The notes below the pieces were generated by a model that saw nothing but the letters and a program-made list of their open reading frames with translations, was not told the origin of the DNA and ran no database searches. Made by a program: the position numbers and the translations under genes. DNA of 64,000 bases, taken from contig NZ_JMIP02000013.1 of the NCBI RefSeq assembly GCF_000691505.1, positions 1 through 64,000 of the forward strand, given 5' to 3'. This document shows, piece by piece, positions 50,673 to 58,789 of the stretch; position 1 is the first letter of the stretch; each line of letters opens with the position of its first letter. Source of the DNA: Halostagnicola sp. A56 (GTDB taxonomy: Archaea; Halobacteriota; Halobacteria; Halobacteriales; Natrialbaceae).

Positions 50673-51104
50673 TTATCGCGTGTAGGTCGTCGTCAGCCAG
50701 TCCTGCATCAGTACGAGGCGGTCGCCGGTGACCTCCGACCAGCTGCTCGAGTCGGTTCCTTCGGGTAGGAGTTCCGGCGCGTCGACGGCGATGTCCAGGC
50801 GGTCGGCGACCGTCGCCATGATCTCGGCCATGCGGTAGGTCGGCGCGCTCTGTTCAGAGCGCCACGTGTCCGTCGCGACGACCGAGACCTGCAGCCTGAA
50901 CTGGCGTTGGATCGTCGAGAACTCGCGCTGGGAGTCCGAACTCTCTGTGATCGGCTGGACGCGAACGACGACCGGATGGTCCTGAACGTCCTTCGGCCAG
51001 CCCTCGTCGATCGCCGTCGGATCCTCGAGGAGAGCAACGAGATCGTTGTGATCGCGCAGGTCGACGATCGTATCTCTAAGGGCGTCATGAAGTCCATATG
51101 TCAT
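50673..51104 (-). CDS. Tail completion / tail terminator-like protein
   Basis: The product has 143 residues: GLHDALRDTIVDLRDHNDLVALL, HPVVVRVQPITES, RQFRLQVSVVATDTWRSEQSAPTYRMAEIMATVADRL, RLVLMQDWLTTTY. The helix-strand-strand-helix order and position between the gp10-like gene and the tube gene fit the tail terminator (gpU/DUF3168-like). The assignment is by order and secondary-structure pattern. Confidence 0.6.
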   Translation of the reverse strand: MTYGLHDALRDTIVDLRDHNDLVALLEDPTAIDEGWPKDVQDHPVVVRVQPITESSDSQREFSTIQRQFRLQVSVVATDTWRSEQSAPTYRMAEIMATVADRLDIAVDAPELLPEGTDSSSWSEVTGDRLVLMQDWLTTTYTR

Positions 51105-51240
51105 AGTTCGTACTCCACAAAGAACGTCGTTTCACCGAAGGCGCTGCTTGACTGGACACCTTCAGCCCCTTTCCGAGCGAGGGCCACGTCCAGTCCTGCA
51201 GGATCTCGACCGTTACGGTGATATCCGAGATGTCGGTCAT
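51101..51240 (-). pseudogene. Small virion gene with a single-base frameshift
   Basis: From the ATG at 51240 the frame reads MTDISDITVTVE; the plausible continuation DPAGLDVALARKGAEGV and SSSAFGETTFFVEYEL is in another frame and ends in a TGA overlapping the next ATG, the spacing used throughout this operon. Restoring one G (GAGGAT for GAGAT at about 51204) gives one 46-residue protein. This mirrors the single-base losses in nadC, nnr and fbp. Confidence 0.55.
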
Positions 51241-51623
51241 GAGTTGCCCTCCTGCATAGCGACGCGATAGACCAACTGCTCGATATCACGGGTCAGTGCC
51301 ATTAGTTCTCGATCCATTGCTGGCCGGAGCATCGGTTGTGCGCTCATCTTGCTGGTCCCTCGCTCGACAAACTCGGCGTAGTTCGCGGTGTTGCCGACCT
51401 CGGTCATGATCGTGCCGCCTCGTGCTTCGGTCAGCCCCGTCCAGGAGGCGCGGAGGTTCCCCGTGTCGACGGGTGAGCGCTGCTGGGCCTCTTTCTGGAT
51501 GTTCTGCTCGGCCTCTTCCATGCGTTCGACGAGCTGGTCGTCAGCTTCCTCGATCATGGTCTCGAAGACCTCTTGGGTGTCTTCGGGGGCGAAGCCGCTC
51601 TCGAAGTCGAGTTGCATATCCAT
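51237..51623 (-). CDS. HK97 gp10-like head-tail protein
   Basis: The product has 128 residues with the family signature KEAQQRSPVDTGNLRASWTGL, then NTANYAEFVERGTSKMSAQPMLRPAMDRE. HK97-gp10 proteins act at the head-tail interface or tail assembly. It overlaps the following small gene by 4 bases. Confidence 0.85.
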   Translation of the reverse strand: MDMQLDFESGFAPEDTQEVFETMIEEADDQLVERMEEAEQNIQKEAQQRSPVDTGNLRASWTGLTEARGGTIMTEVGNTANYAEFVERGTSKMSAQPMLRPAMDRELMALTRDIEQLVYRVAMQEGNS

Positions 51624-51625
51624 GA

Positions 51626-52072
51626 TCAGACCTCCACTTTCGTGAGTTCTATCTCGACGTACTCTGGAACGGGCGAATCGAGGCGCTGGATGTTCGGTGG
51701 CTGGGTCGTGAACCGACCGTCGACGCTGTCGAGTTCGATACGGTCGTCGGCCCCGATCTCGAGCTCGTAGTTACCCCCCGTGATCGAGCCGACGTCCTCT
51801 GGAGCAGCGTACAGCCGGTAGACCTCTTGCGGCCATTCCGAATAGACTTCGCGGACGTACTCGGCGGACCGTTGCTCCGTCCGAACCGACGCCGGGTCAA
51901 GGTCAGCTTCATCGTATACGACATCGCCGTCGACGTAGTCCCACTCGCTCTCATCAAGCGACAGCGGGACCCAGTCGCGGACCGGAGTAGGATCACCGTA
52001 CGGATCCTCCTCCGTGGCGACCTCCCGTTCGACGAAGAACACTGCCTCATCGTTTTCGAGCCCAGAGAGCAT
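51626..52072 (-). CDS. Probable head-closure / head-tail joining protein
   Basis: The product has 148 residues, beta-rich and acidic: VREVYSEWPQEVYRLYAAPEDVGSITGGNYELEIG, GRFTTQPPNIQRLDSPVPEYVEIELTKVEV. No sequence family is recognised; the role follows from its place between the connector and gp10-like genes. Confidence 0.5.
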   Translation of the reverse strand: MLSGLENDEAVFFVEREVATEEDPYGDPTPVRDWVPLSLDESEWDYVDGDVVYDEADLDPASVRTEQRSAEYVREVYSEWPQEVYRLYAAPEDVGSITGGNYELEIGADDRIELDSVDGRFTTQPPNIQRLDSPVPEYVEIELTKVEV

Positions 52073-52074
52073 GA

Positions 52075-52434
52075 TCAGCCCCTCATGTCAGGAACAGAGA
52101 TCGACGCGGTCCTGTTGGTCGCGCCGATGCCCAGAAGTTCGTCCGTCGCACCGAGCCGGCGGGCGTCCGCCCGGAGTTCGTCGATAGATGACTCCTCGTA
52201 GGACTTCTGTGCGTTTCCGAGTTGCTGGTTGCTGGTTGCCCGGTCGAGCTTCGTCGCGATGTGGATCGCTGCGAGCACAGCTTCGAGATCACGCCGATCG
52301 GGCTCATCGAGGCCACCAATGTTGTCGTCGCGATCGATATCGCGCGCTTTGCGCTCGATGACCTTCTCGATCTTCTCGTCGGACAGGTTCGTGTCGATCT
52401 CGAGGAGGACGTCCGCCGGCGTAGCGGTCGCCAT
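52075..52434 (-). CDS. Head-tail connector (gp6-like) protein
   Basis: The product has 119 residues, helical: TPADVLLEIDTNLSDEKIEKVIERKARDIDRD, DRRDLEAVLAAIHIATKLDRATSNQQLGNAQKSYEESS, ELRADARRLGATDEL. The small all-helical fold with an internal ...QLG..SYE.. loop is that of gp6/DUF4054-like connectors that bind the portal. It is directly downstream of the capsid-associated genes. Confidence 0.65.
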   Translation of the reverse strand: MATATPADVLLEIDTNLSDEKIEKVIERKARDIDRDDNIGGLDEPDRRDLEAVLAAIHIATKLDRATSNQQLGNAQKSYEESSIDELRADARRLGATDELLGIGATNRTASISVPDMRG

Positions 52435-52437
52435 CCG

Positions 52438-52809
52438 TTATCCCTCGAGTTCAGCCAGCCGGGCGTCGATGGCGTTCTTCGCTGTCGAGCGGTCCTCGCT
52501 CTCGTCTTCGGCCTTTCGAATCGCTTTCAGAAGCTCCACGTCGTCGACATCCTCAAGGCGGTCTTTCAGTTCCGAGACCTTGAGGTCCGCTGGGTGCGGG
52601 TCGAGTTCGTCGACGTCCAGCGTTGTCGGCTCGGAGGATTCCTCCACGTGCTCGTCACTGGCATCGTCCCCGTCGACGATCTCGAGTGTTCGCGGATGGC
52701 GGACGGCAATCCGCCCTGGGACGTCGAGTGTGTCACCGCGACTGTACTGCTCGCGATCGAATCGGAACTGTGGGCCGGCGACGCGGACCGTGACTGTGTC
52801 GTCAGGCAT
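52438..52809 (-). CDS. Capsid-proximal protein with Rho-N-like C-terminal helices
   Basis: The product has 123 residues. The N-terminal strand block (VTVRVAGPQFRFDREQYSRGDTLDVPGRIAVRHPRTLEIVD) is joined by an acidic linker to helices LKVSELKDRLEDVDDVELLKAIRKAEDESEDRSTAKNAIDARLAEL. That pattern, a short beta module plus a ...EL.E.L..V.D...L...E..... R..A...I..RL motif, recurs in haloarchaeal and bacterial tailed viruses next to the capsid gene. Function unknown; possibly a head fibre or connector accessory. Confidence 0.5.
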   Translation of the reverse strand: MPDDTVTVRVAGPQFRFDREQYSRGDTLDVPGRIAVRHPRTLEIVDGDDASDEHVEESSEPTTLDVDELDPHPADLKVSELKDRLEDVDDVELLKAIRKAEDESEDRSTAKNAIDARLAELEG

Positions 52810-52816
52810 GGTGGGA

Positions 52817-53974
52817 TCAGGCGTTGATGCCGGTCATCCGGGCGATGCCACGCACGCCGTCGGGGCTACGGCGGACGAACGGCGTTCGGCTCGAGAGTGT
52901 CTTGTTGCGCAGGCCGAAGCCGCCGTCAACCTCCCAGTTCGTGTTCGTGACGCCCTGTGCGGTGACCATCTGGAAGTACCGCGGGTCGTTCAGCATCAGG
53001 ATGCAGCTGTCTGCGTCCAGGCGCGGTGCCGGGACGATGTTAAGGTACGGGTACTTGCGCTCGAGGCGCTCCATGATCGGCTCGTCGGTCGCGGAGGTTT
53101 CGTAGTCTTCGCGGTCGACCTCGCCCCAGAGCGCGCGGGGAACGAAGACCCAGCCGCCGACCTCGGAGACCAGTGGGACGTCGTCCTGATCCTGGACATC
53201 GGTCTGGTCTTCGACGGTGTCGTGCAGTTCCTTGAAGTCGCTGAGGATCTCCTCGGGAGAGTTGACCCAGCCGTTCGAGCCGCTGGTCTGCAGGATCAGG
53301 TCATCGTCCGAGTCGAGCCCAGACACCATGAGGGTGCCGCGCTCGGTCGGGATCTCGCGACCCTCGCCGTTCCAGAGCAGGCTGTGCTCCGAGCGGTTGA
53401 GCGCGCGGCGGGCTTCCTGGCCGACGCTGGTGTCGAGATCGTCGCCGAACTGCATCGCGTTCTGGACCTCTCGCGAGTCGAACTCGTAGTCGACGTGGTG
53501 GATCCAGAGCGGAACGCCGTGCAGCCCGTTGGCGGGCAGTTCCTGCGTGCTGCGTGCACGAGCGTTCATACTTCGGTCGGCCTCGAGGCGGGTCGCGCGG
53601 AGACGGTCGAAGTACGCGTAGCGGAACAGCGACGCGGAGACACCGAAGCCGGCGCCGATCAGCTGGTCGATCACCGTCGACTGGACGAATTGATCGTCGA
53701 GGATGGTCTCGGCGTACTCCTGCCAGGAGTCGACCTGCATCGTGGAGTCGGCGGTCAGCTCCACCGACGGCTGCTTGATTCCGACGGCCTGGTCGAGGTC
53801 GTCCCACATGTCGGGACCGAGCGGCGACTGGGCGCGGATCTGCTTCCACGCCTGTTCGCGCTGTTTCTTGATCGGGTTGAACAGCGCCGTCTCGTGAAGG
53901 CGGGATCCCGCCTCGAACTCTTCGGCCATCTGCGGTTCGTGAACGTTGACGTTATCAGAAGTTGCCATAGGCAT
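52817..53974 (-). CDS. Major capsid protein (HK97 fold, encapsulin-like branch)
   Basis: The product has 385 residues (a second ATG two codons in is equally possible). VELTADSTMQVDSWQEYAETIL, then NARARSTQELPANGLHGVPLWIHHVDYEFDSREVQNAM, SVGQEARRALNRSEHSLLWNGEGREI and C-terminal LNIVPAPRLDADSCILMLNDPRYFQMVTAQGVTN follow the order of the N-arm, E-loop, spine helix and A-domain of HK97-type shells. It forms the icosahedral head. Gene size, order and flanking decoration gene agree. Confidence 0.85.
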   Translation of the reverse strand: MPMATSDNVNVHEPQMAEEFEAGSRLHETALFNPIKKQREQAWKQIRAQSPLGPDMWDDLDQAVGIKQPSVELTADSTMQVDSWQEYAETILDDQFVQSTVIDQLIGAGFGVSASLFRYAYFDRLRATRLEADRSMNARARSTQELPANGLHGVPLWIHHVDYEFDSREVQNAMQFGDDLDTSVGQEARRALNRSEHSLLWNGEGREIPTERGTLMVSGLDSDDDLILQTSGSNGWVNSPEEILSDFKELHDTVEDQTDVQDQDDVPLVSEVGGWVFVPRALWGEVDREDYETSATDEPIMERLERKYPYLNIVPAPRLDADSCILMLNDPRYFQMVTAQGVTNTNWEVDGGFGLRNKTLSSRTPFVRRSPDGVRGIARMTGINA

Positions 53975-53985
53975 CTTGAATCACC

Positions 53986-54477
53986 TCAGTAGAACTCCAC
54001 GCGAACGTGGATCGGGTCGCCGCCGCTGCTCATCGTCACACTGTCCTCCTGCGAGATCTGGGCGACCGCCTCGCTCGGATCGCCACCAGAGACGACCTCG
54101 AGGTAGCCGTTGGCGTTCCAGCCGAGATCGGCTCCCTCGTCGTAGGTGTCGTCGGTGCCGTCACCGTCGACGTCGGCGTAGGCGACGAGTAGTCGTGCTT
54201 CGTCGTGACTCTGGAAGCCAGTCGTCTCGACGTTCGAGCCCGTCGGATACGTCTTCTCCAGTGGGCTCTGGTTGTCTTCGATTCCGCGACTGCCGGGGTT
54301 GCGCTGTTCGCGAACGACACGTTTGGTCTTCGAGTCGGCGCCGGCGGCTTCGTAGCCACCTGCTCCGCGTACGACGCCCTGGCCAGGCTCGAGTTCTGCA
54401 AGTGCCTCGCCTTCGTCGTAGTCTTCGGCGTCGTTGGTCTGTGCAAGGACTGACGTCTGGGTGTTAAGTTTCGTCAT
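53986..54477 (-). CDS. Capsid decoration-like protein
   Basis: The product has 163 residues. GQGVVRGAGGYEAAGADSKTKRVVREQRNPGSRGIEDNQSPL then RLLVAYADVDGDGTDDTYDEGADLGWNANGYLEVVSG show a beta-rich, Gly/Asp-rich protein. A calcium-loop-like DVDGDGTDD is visible. Its position between the scaffold and the capsid gene is that of trimeric decoration proteins (lambda gpD-like). Confidence 0.6.
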   Translation of the reverse strand: MTKLNTQTSVLAQTNDAEDYDEGEALAELEPGQGVVRGAGGYEAAGADSKTKRVVREQRNPGSRGIEDNQSPLEKTYPTGSNVETTGFQSHDEARLLVAYADVDGDGTDDTYDEGADLGWNANGYLEVVSGGDPSEAVAQISQEDSVTMSSGGDPIHVRVEFY

Positions 54478-54487
54478 CTAGATCACC

Positions 54488-56161
54488 TCACTCAGAGACA
54501 CCGGTACCGTAGTCGTCGATACTGCCTTCGTCATCGTCGTCAGCGGCGCCCGCCGGCGACGGAGTCGCGGACGCTGTCAGACCAGCCGTTCCAGGAAGCC
54601 CCATGCCGCTCTGACCGGTCACGCGATCGTGCTCGCGATCGACGATCTTGTCGGCGGAGGCCATGAGGTCCTCGCGATCGTCGTCGTCGTACTGGTCAGA
54701 GTGAGCGATAATCTCCTTGACCTTCTCAGCCTTCGACTGCTGCTCCTGGGCGTGAGCGACGAGGTCCTCGGCGTTGTCCTCGGTCACGAAGCCCTGTTCC
54801 TTGAGTGCGTCACCGAGCTCGGAGGCGGCCTCGTTGACCGTCATCTCGGCGAGCGTCTTGTCACTGTTCGCCCGGTTCGGGTCATCGGTGCTGCCGCCGT
54901 CGCCGTCACCGGAGCCGGCGTTTTCAGCGGCGAGTTCGTACGTCTGTTCGAGTACGTTGTCGTCCATCGCCTCGAGGGGCTCCTTGTCGAAGCCCGCGTT
55001 GGCGGTCAGGAACGTGATGTACTGCTCTCGAGTTCTGTCTTTCATATCAGTTGTATTAGGATCGTCCACAGAGGATCCCGCCCCTATCGTTTGCATACTG
55101 TCCTGTCCATCTCCGCTATCGCTCACATCAGCGACCACGTCCGCTTCTTCGGGGGCTACGCCGACGAACGCGGAGTCGAAGAAGTAGCCACCATCTGCGG
55201 TCGTGATTGGGCCAAGCCTTTCGCCGTCTTCGCTGGCATAGTGCAGCACAGCGTAGACGTCGACGTCTTCCTCGAGCGGGTCGTCAAGTTCGATCGGTTC
55301 GTCGTTGACGAGTTCGCCGGCAGGGGCCGCCTCCGACTCGCCGATCGTGGGGCCAAGGCCTGGGCCGACGTCTGGAAACTCGTCACCCTCGAGGTGGGCA
55401 CAAACAGTCCATCTTGCGTCCTCAAAGCCAGCTTCAACGACACGGACCGTTTCACCGTCACTGGTCTGTGGCCGCATTCGGATGAAGCCACGCCGGTCGC
55501 CACGATCGCCGATGATGCCGAACTTCTGGGCCAAACGTTCTATCAAGCCCGCAGTATCGTCCGGCATCTCGTCGGGAGCTGCGGTCAGTTGTTCGCTGAT
55601 GTCCACAGATTGCGTGAACGTCGCAAGTGCCTGATTCGGGCCCCACTCCGCCGTGTTACTGGGTGAGTCGCCCTTGCTGACGACGGACAGGTCGAGGAAC
55701 TCGATGTTCTCACCGACGTATGCCTGGATGTCATCTCGAAATTCGCCGAGTTTGAACCTCGGATGGACGGAGACCTCATAGGACTCGCCGTGAACTCCGT
55801 CTGCGACGTTGCGATCGTGCGTCGTCGCCTCGTAGCCGACACCTTCAGCGTCCTCGATCCAACCGGCCTTCGGGACCTTGCCGACGGTCTCGTCAGTCGG
55901 TGGCGGATACTGTGGTCGGCCATCGTCATCTGTGGGGTGATCTGTTGTGAGTGGTTCGCCGGCCTGGGACCCTGCGGCCTTCTTGAGTTCCTCCGCAGTC
56001 ATCAGGACTCGCGTCCCATCGTCCATGTGGAGGATGTCGCCAGCAGCGACCGCGATACCGGAGAATAGCCACGGAGGGCCGTCCTCATCGCCGTCCGAAC
56101 TCGCGGTTAGCCGGGCCGTTCGGGCCGACACCCGCAAGTCATGCGTTTTGTTGTCTTTCAT
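54488..56161 (-). CDS. Capsid maturation protease-scaffold fusion with an inserted surface-protein-like domain
   Basis: The product has 557 residues. Residues ~30-170 resemble a prohead protease (LFSGIAVAAGDILHMDDGTRVLMTAEELKKAAGS, YEVSVHPRFKLGEFRDD, EFLDLSVVSKGDSPSNTAEWG). Residues ~225-335 (TVRVVEAGFEDARWTVCAHLEG, GESEAAPAGELVNDEPIELDDPLEED, DVYAVLHY) match the DUF7282-type domain of haloarchaeal cell-surface proteins. From ~372 on is a scaffold, with an internal ATG at 55046 (MKDRTREQYITFLTANAGFD) that could give a separate ~186-residue scaffold, as in lambda C/Nu3. Confidence 0.75.
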   Translation of the reverse strand: MKDNKTHDLRVSARTARLTASSDGDEDGPPWLFSGIAVAAGDILHMDDGTRVLMTAEELKKAAGSQAGEPLTTDHPTDDDGRPQYPPPTDETVGKVPKAGWIEDAEGVGYEATTHDRNVADGVHGESYEVSVHPRFKLGEFRDDIQAYVGENIEFLDLSVVSKGDSPSNTAEWGPNQALATFTQSVDISEQLTAAPDEMPDDTAGLIERLAQKFGIIGDRGDRRGFIRMRPQTSDGETVRVVEAGFEDARWTVCAHLEGDEFPDVGPGLGPTIGESEAAPAGELVNDEPIELDDPLEEDVDVYAVLHYASEDGERLGPITTADGGYFFDSAFVGVAPEEADVVADVSDSGDGQDSMQTIGAGSSVDDPNTTDMKDRTREQYITFLTANAGFDKEPLEAMDDNVLEQTYELAAENAGSGDGDGGSTDDPNRANSDKTLAEMTVNEAASELGDALKEQGFVTEDNAEDLVAHAQEQQSKAEKVKEIIAHSDQYDDDDREDLMASADKIVDREHDRVTGQSGMGLPGTAGLTASATPSPAGAADDDDEGSIDDYGTGVSE

Positions 56162-56235
56162 AGTTGCATCGGCCCAGGACCTCGCCCCTCACGCCTCTGC
56201 GGCGTGTTTTTGTTCGGAGGTCATCGGGCCTGGGA

Positions 56236-57333
56236 TTAGGCCGCTGCTTGAGTTGGTGAAAAGTGAGCGACCAGTTCCTGAGCGCCGGCGGCGTCCGTCG
56301 TCGCGAGTGTCTCGTAGCGCTCACGGGCTTCGTCGACGAACGCACCAGTGCGGTACATCGCAACGAACTCGTGGGGATGTTCGGTGATCGCCGCCGCGGC
56401 CGCTTCGTTCACGATCGGGATCACCGTACACCGGCACTGCGGGTGGATCGGGGGCTGGTTCTCCGATCCCTCAAACTCGTCGAGCGTCCAGGGCCCGCCC
56501 TGAGCCACACTGGCACACTGCGAGCAGACGCGCTGGTCGCCGGCGGTCTGTACCTGGACTTCTGGCTCGAGGCCGACCGAGTCGACGCCCTGCTGCCGGT
56601 AGCGCTCGATTGTCGCCTGCGTGTGTGCGTTGATCGTCTCCGTCCGAGCGAGGACCGTCGAGCGTGTCTTCCCGATCTTGTCGATGCGGTCGGAAATCCG
56701 ACGCGCCATCTCCGTCGGGTTCTCGCCGGCCGCGACCCCATCAGCCAGTTCGCGGGTGATCTGCTGGGCGACCGCGTTGGTGATGCCGTCGAGCTCGGCG
56801 TAGTTCCGTGAGAACAGGACCTGCAGTTTGCGCTCGTGAACCGGCATCTGGACCAGTTGCCGAGCCGCCTCGGCGTCGGTCGATTCGATATCGAGACCAG
56901 CCTGCCGAAGGTTTGTGTCGGCGTCCTCGAGGCCGCGCTCGTACGCCCGGCGCACCCAGACGTTCTCGTCACGGTCGATGACCTCGAGGACCTCCGACTC
57001 CATCGCCGTCTCGAGCCATTCTCGGAAGCGCTCGATGCGCTCGTCGGTATCGACTGTGCTCAGGTCTGGTGGCTCGTCGACGGCTTGGAGTTCGTGCCTT
57101 GGGGCCACTCCGGCGAACGTCTCGACCAGTTGCTGGGCTTGGTCCTCAGAAACGTCGCTGTCACGAAGGCCGAGGATGTCGTCCTTGATGACTCGCTCCA
57201 GAATCGTGCTGTTGATCCGGCCGAACGCACCACGGAGTCGTTGAGCGTACGTCTGCCGGATCGTCTTCGTTTGTGTCGGGTCCTCCTGCTGAGCGTGCAG
57301 GTGGTGGCCGTGGGAAGTAGACCCAGAACTCAT
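56236..57333 (-). CDS. MuF / SPP1 gp7-like head morphogenesis protein
   Basis: The product has 365 residues. The C-terminal MuF domain is clear: TVLARTETINAHTQATIERYRQQGV, EVQVQTAGDQRVCSQCASVAQGG and PPIHPQCRCTVIPI, with the four conserved cysteines. The N-terminal 200 residues are helical. MuF proteins bind the portal and capsid interior and travel with the particle. Its start is one base into the portal stop. Confidence 0.9.
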   Translation of the reverse strand: MSSGSTSHGHHLHAQQEDPTQTKTIRQTYAQRLRGAFGRINSTILERVIKDDILGLRDSDVSEDQAQQLVETFAGVAPRHELQAVDEPPDLSTVDTDERIERFREWLETAMESEVLEVIDRDENVWVRRAYERGLEDADTNLRQAGLDIESTDAEAARQLVQMPVHERKLQVLFSRNYAELDGITNAVAQQITRELADGVAAGENPTEMARRISDRIDKIGKTRSTVLARTETINAHTQATIERYRQQGVDSVGLEPEVQVQTAGDQRVCSQCASVAQGGPWTLDEFEGSENQPPIHPQCRCTVIPIVNEAAAAAITEHPHEFVAMYRTGAFVDEARERYETLATTDAAGAQELVAHFSPTQAAA

Positions 57334-58781
57334 CAGTCATCGGCCTCTGCAGTTCCGAACTGTTCCTCGAACTGTGCTGCCACTTCCGGGTCGGCTTCGT
57401 CTAGTTCCGGGAGGTCAGCCCCCTCGAGTTCGGACGGGAGATCACCATCCTCGATGAACGCGAGTTGTTGCTCGGGAGTGAGTACACCAGGCGCGACGGC
57501 CAGCCACGTCTCGAGGACCTCGGCCCGAGTCTTGTGGATATCTGCCTGGTCCGATTCGGACATCTCGGCCAGCGGCTGCCAGTCGACCTCGTAGCCGTCA
57601 CCCTTCGTCTCGGCGATCGTCCCGATATCCAGCAGCCGGTCGATGATCGCCCGGACGATCTGTGGCTCAACGAACCCATTTCGTCGTTCGGCGATTTTTC
57701 CATACCACTCCTTGAGGTCTTGCGTCGTGGCACGTTCGCCAGTCTCGTTGCCTTTTAGGACGGACTGAGGGAGGCCCGTCTGGGCACTGATCGCCTCGAT
57801 GTTCGGGTCGATCACCGGCTGCGGGTCGATGTCCTCGCCGCCGAGGCTCTTGACGTCGTCGGCGCCGTGGGTCCGAAGGACATTTTCGAGACCGTGCTGC
57901 CAGCGCTGGAGATGTTCCCGGAGCTCGTCACCGCCGTCCTCGAGGTTGAAGTCTTCCGAGATGTTGATGTGGATACCCCACGCGGCGGCTCGGTAGACGA
58001 GCTGGCCGGCAGCGCCGAGCGTCTTCTCGATGTCGATCAGGTTGTTGTAGACTGGCTTCTGCCGCGGGACGCCTCGAAGCTCGTCGTCCAGGAGTTCGTC
58101 CGACGGGATGTGGATGACGCGCTGCCAGTTGACGTTGACCGTCTCAACGCCCTGTTGTTGGATGACGTTCTCGTACTCGTTCTCGTCCGATAGATCGAGC
58201 GTGTACTCAGTTGGGTCGCCCCAGCGCCCAGACCCAGGGCCGCCGACAGTGACATCAACGAGCGAGGCCTGTGAGAACGGTCGGAGTCCCGTCAGTTCGG
58301 CACCTTGCTCGACCGGGCTCGAGAACCCGTCTGCGTCGTCGACGTCGTCGAACTCGAGGACGAGTACGCCGAACTTCCCGATTCCAGCCAGCTTGTCCGC
58401 CCGCTTCGCGTAGTGCCAGAGCCGCTGGTCGTCGACGAGATCTTCGACGTCGCTTTCGAACTGCGTTTGGCCCTCGTCGCCTTGGGGCTCGGCCATATCA
58501 TCGATCTTCGGCGGGTCGCGCCACGTCGTGTTGGGCGGTAAAAACGTGACCGCGTAGGCGTATGGGTTCCGAAGAGCAAGGGCAAAGAAATCCTCAGTAG
58601 ATGGGTTCTTGTCCCAGCTGAATACTTCGTAGTAGTCCTCGTCGCCGGGGATATTCTCACCCAGCGCCTGGGCGAGTGCGAACCGCATCTGAAACTCCTG
58701 CCGAGCCGAAAGTCCATCGTCTTCTGCGACTAGTTCGGCGCGGCCGTCCGTTGCCTCGAGGTCGTCGTTTGTATCACTCAT
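57333..58781 (-). CDS. Portal protein (DUF1073-like)
   Basis: The product has 482 residues from the ATG at 58781; a TTG five codons upstream is possible. AVTFLPPNTTWRDPPKIDD, VIHIPSDELLDDELRGVPRQKPVYNNLIDIEKTLG, PVIDPNIEAISAQTGLPQSVLKGNETGERATTQDLKEWYGKIAERR are typical of the DUF1073 portal family. Dodecameric portals form the DNA entry vertex. It lies 8 bases after the terminase stop. Confidence 0.9.
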   Translation of the reverse strand: MSDTNDDLEATDGRAELVAEDDGLSARQEFQMRFALAQALGENIPGDEDYYEVFSWDKNPSTEDFFALALRNPYAYAVTFLPPNTTWRDPPKIDDMAEPQGDEGQTQFESDVEDLVDDQRLWHYAKRADKLAGIGKFGVLVLEFDDVDDADGFSSPVEQGAELTGLRPFSQASLVDVTVGGPGSGRWGDPTEYTLDLSDENEYENVIQQQGVETVNVNWQRVIHIPSDELLDDELRGVPRQKPVYNNLIDIEKTLGAAGQLVYRAAAWGIHINISEDFNLEDGGDELREHLQRWQHGLENVLRTHGADDVKSLGGEDIDPQPVIDPNIEAISAQTGLPQSVLKGNETGERATTQDLKEWYGKIAERRNGFVEPQIVRAIIDRLLDIGTIAETKGDGYEVDWQPLAEMSESDQADIHKTRAEVLETWLAVAPGVLTPEQQLAFIEDGDLPSELEGADLPELDEADPEVAAQFEEQFGTAEADD

Positions 58782-58789
58782 ATGTAAAC

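Noticed and set aside
52229..53992. 587-codon plus-strand frame
   Set aside because: Antisense shadow of the capsid gene and its neighbours; the minus strand shows clear virion proteins in operon order.
54629..55666. 345-codon plus-strand frame
   Set aside because: Antisense of the protease-scaffold gene; composition is that of a reversed acidic gene.
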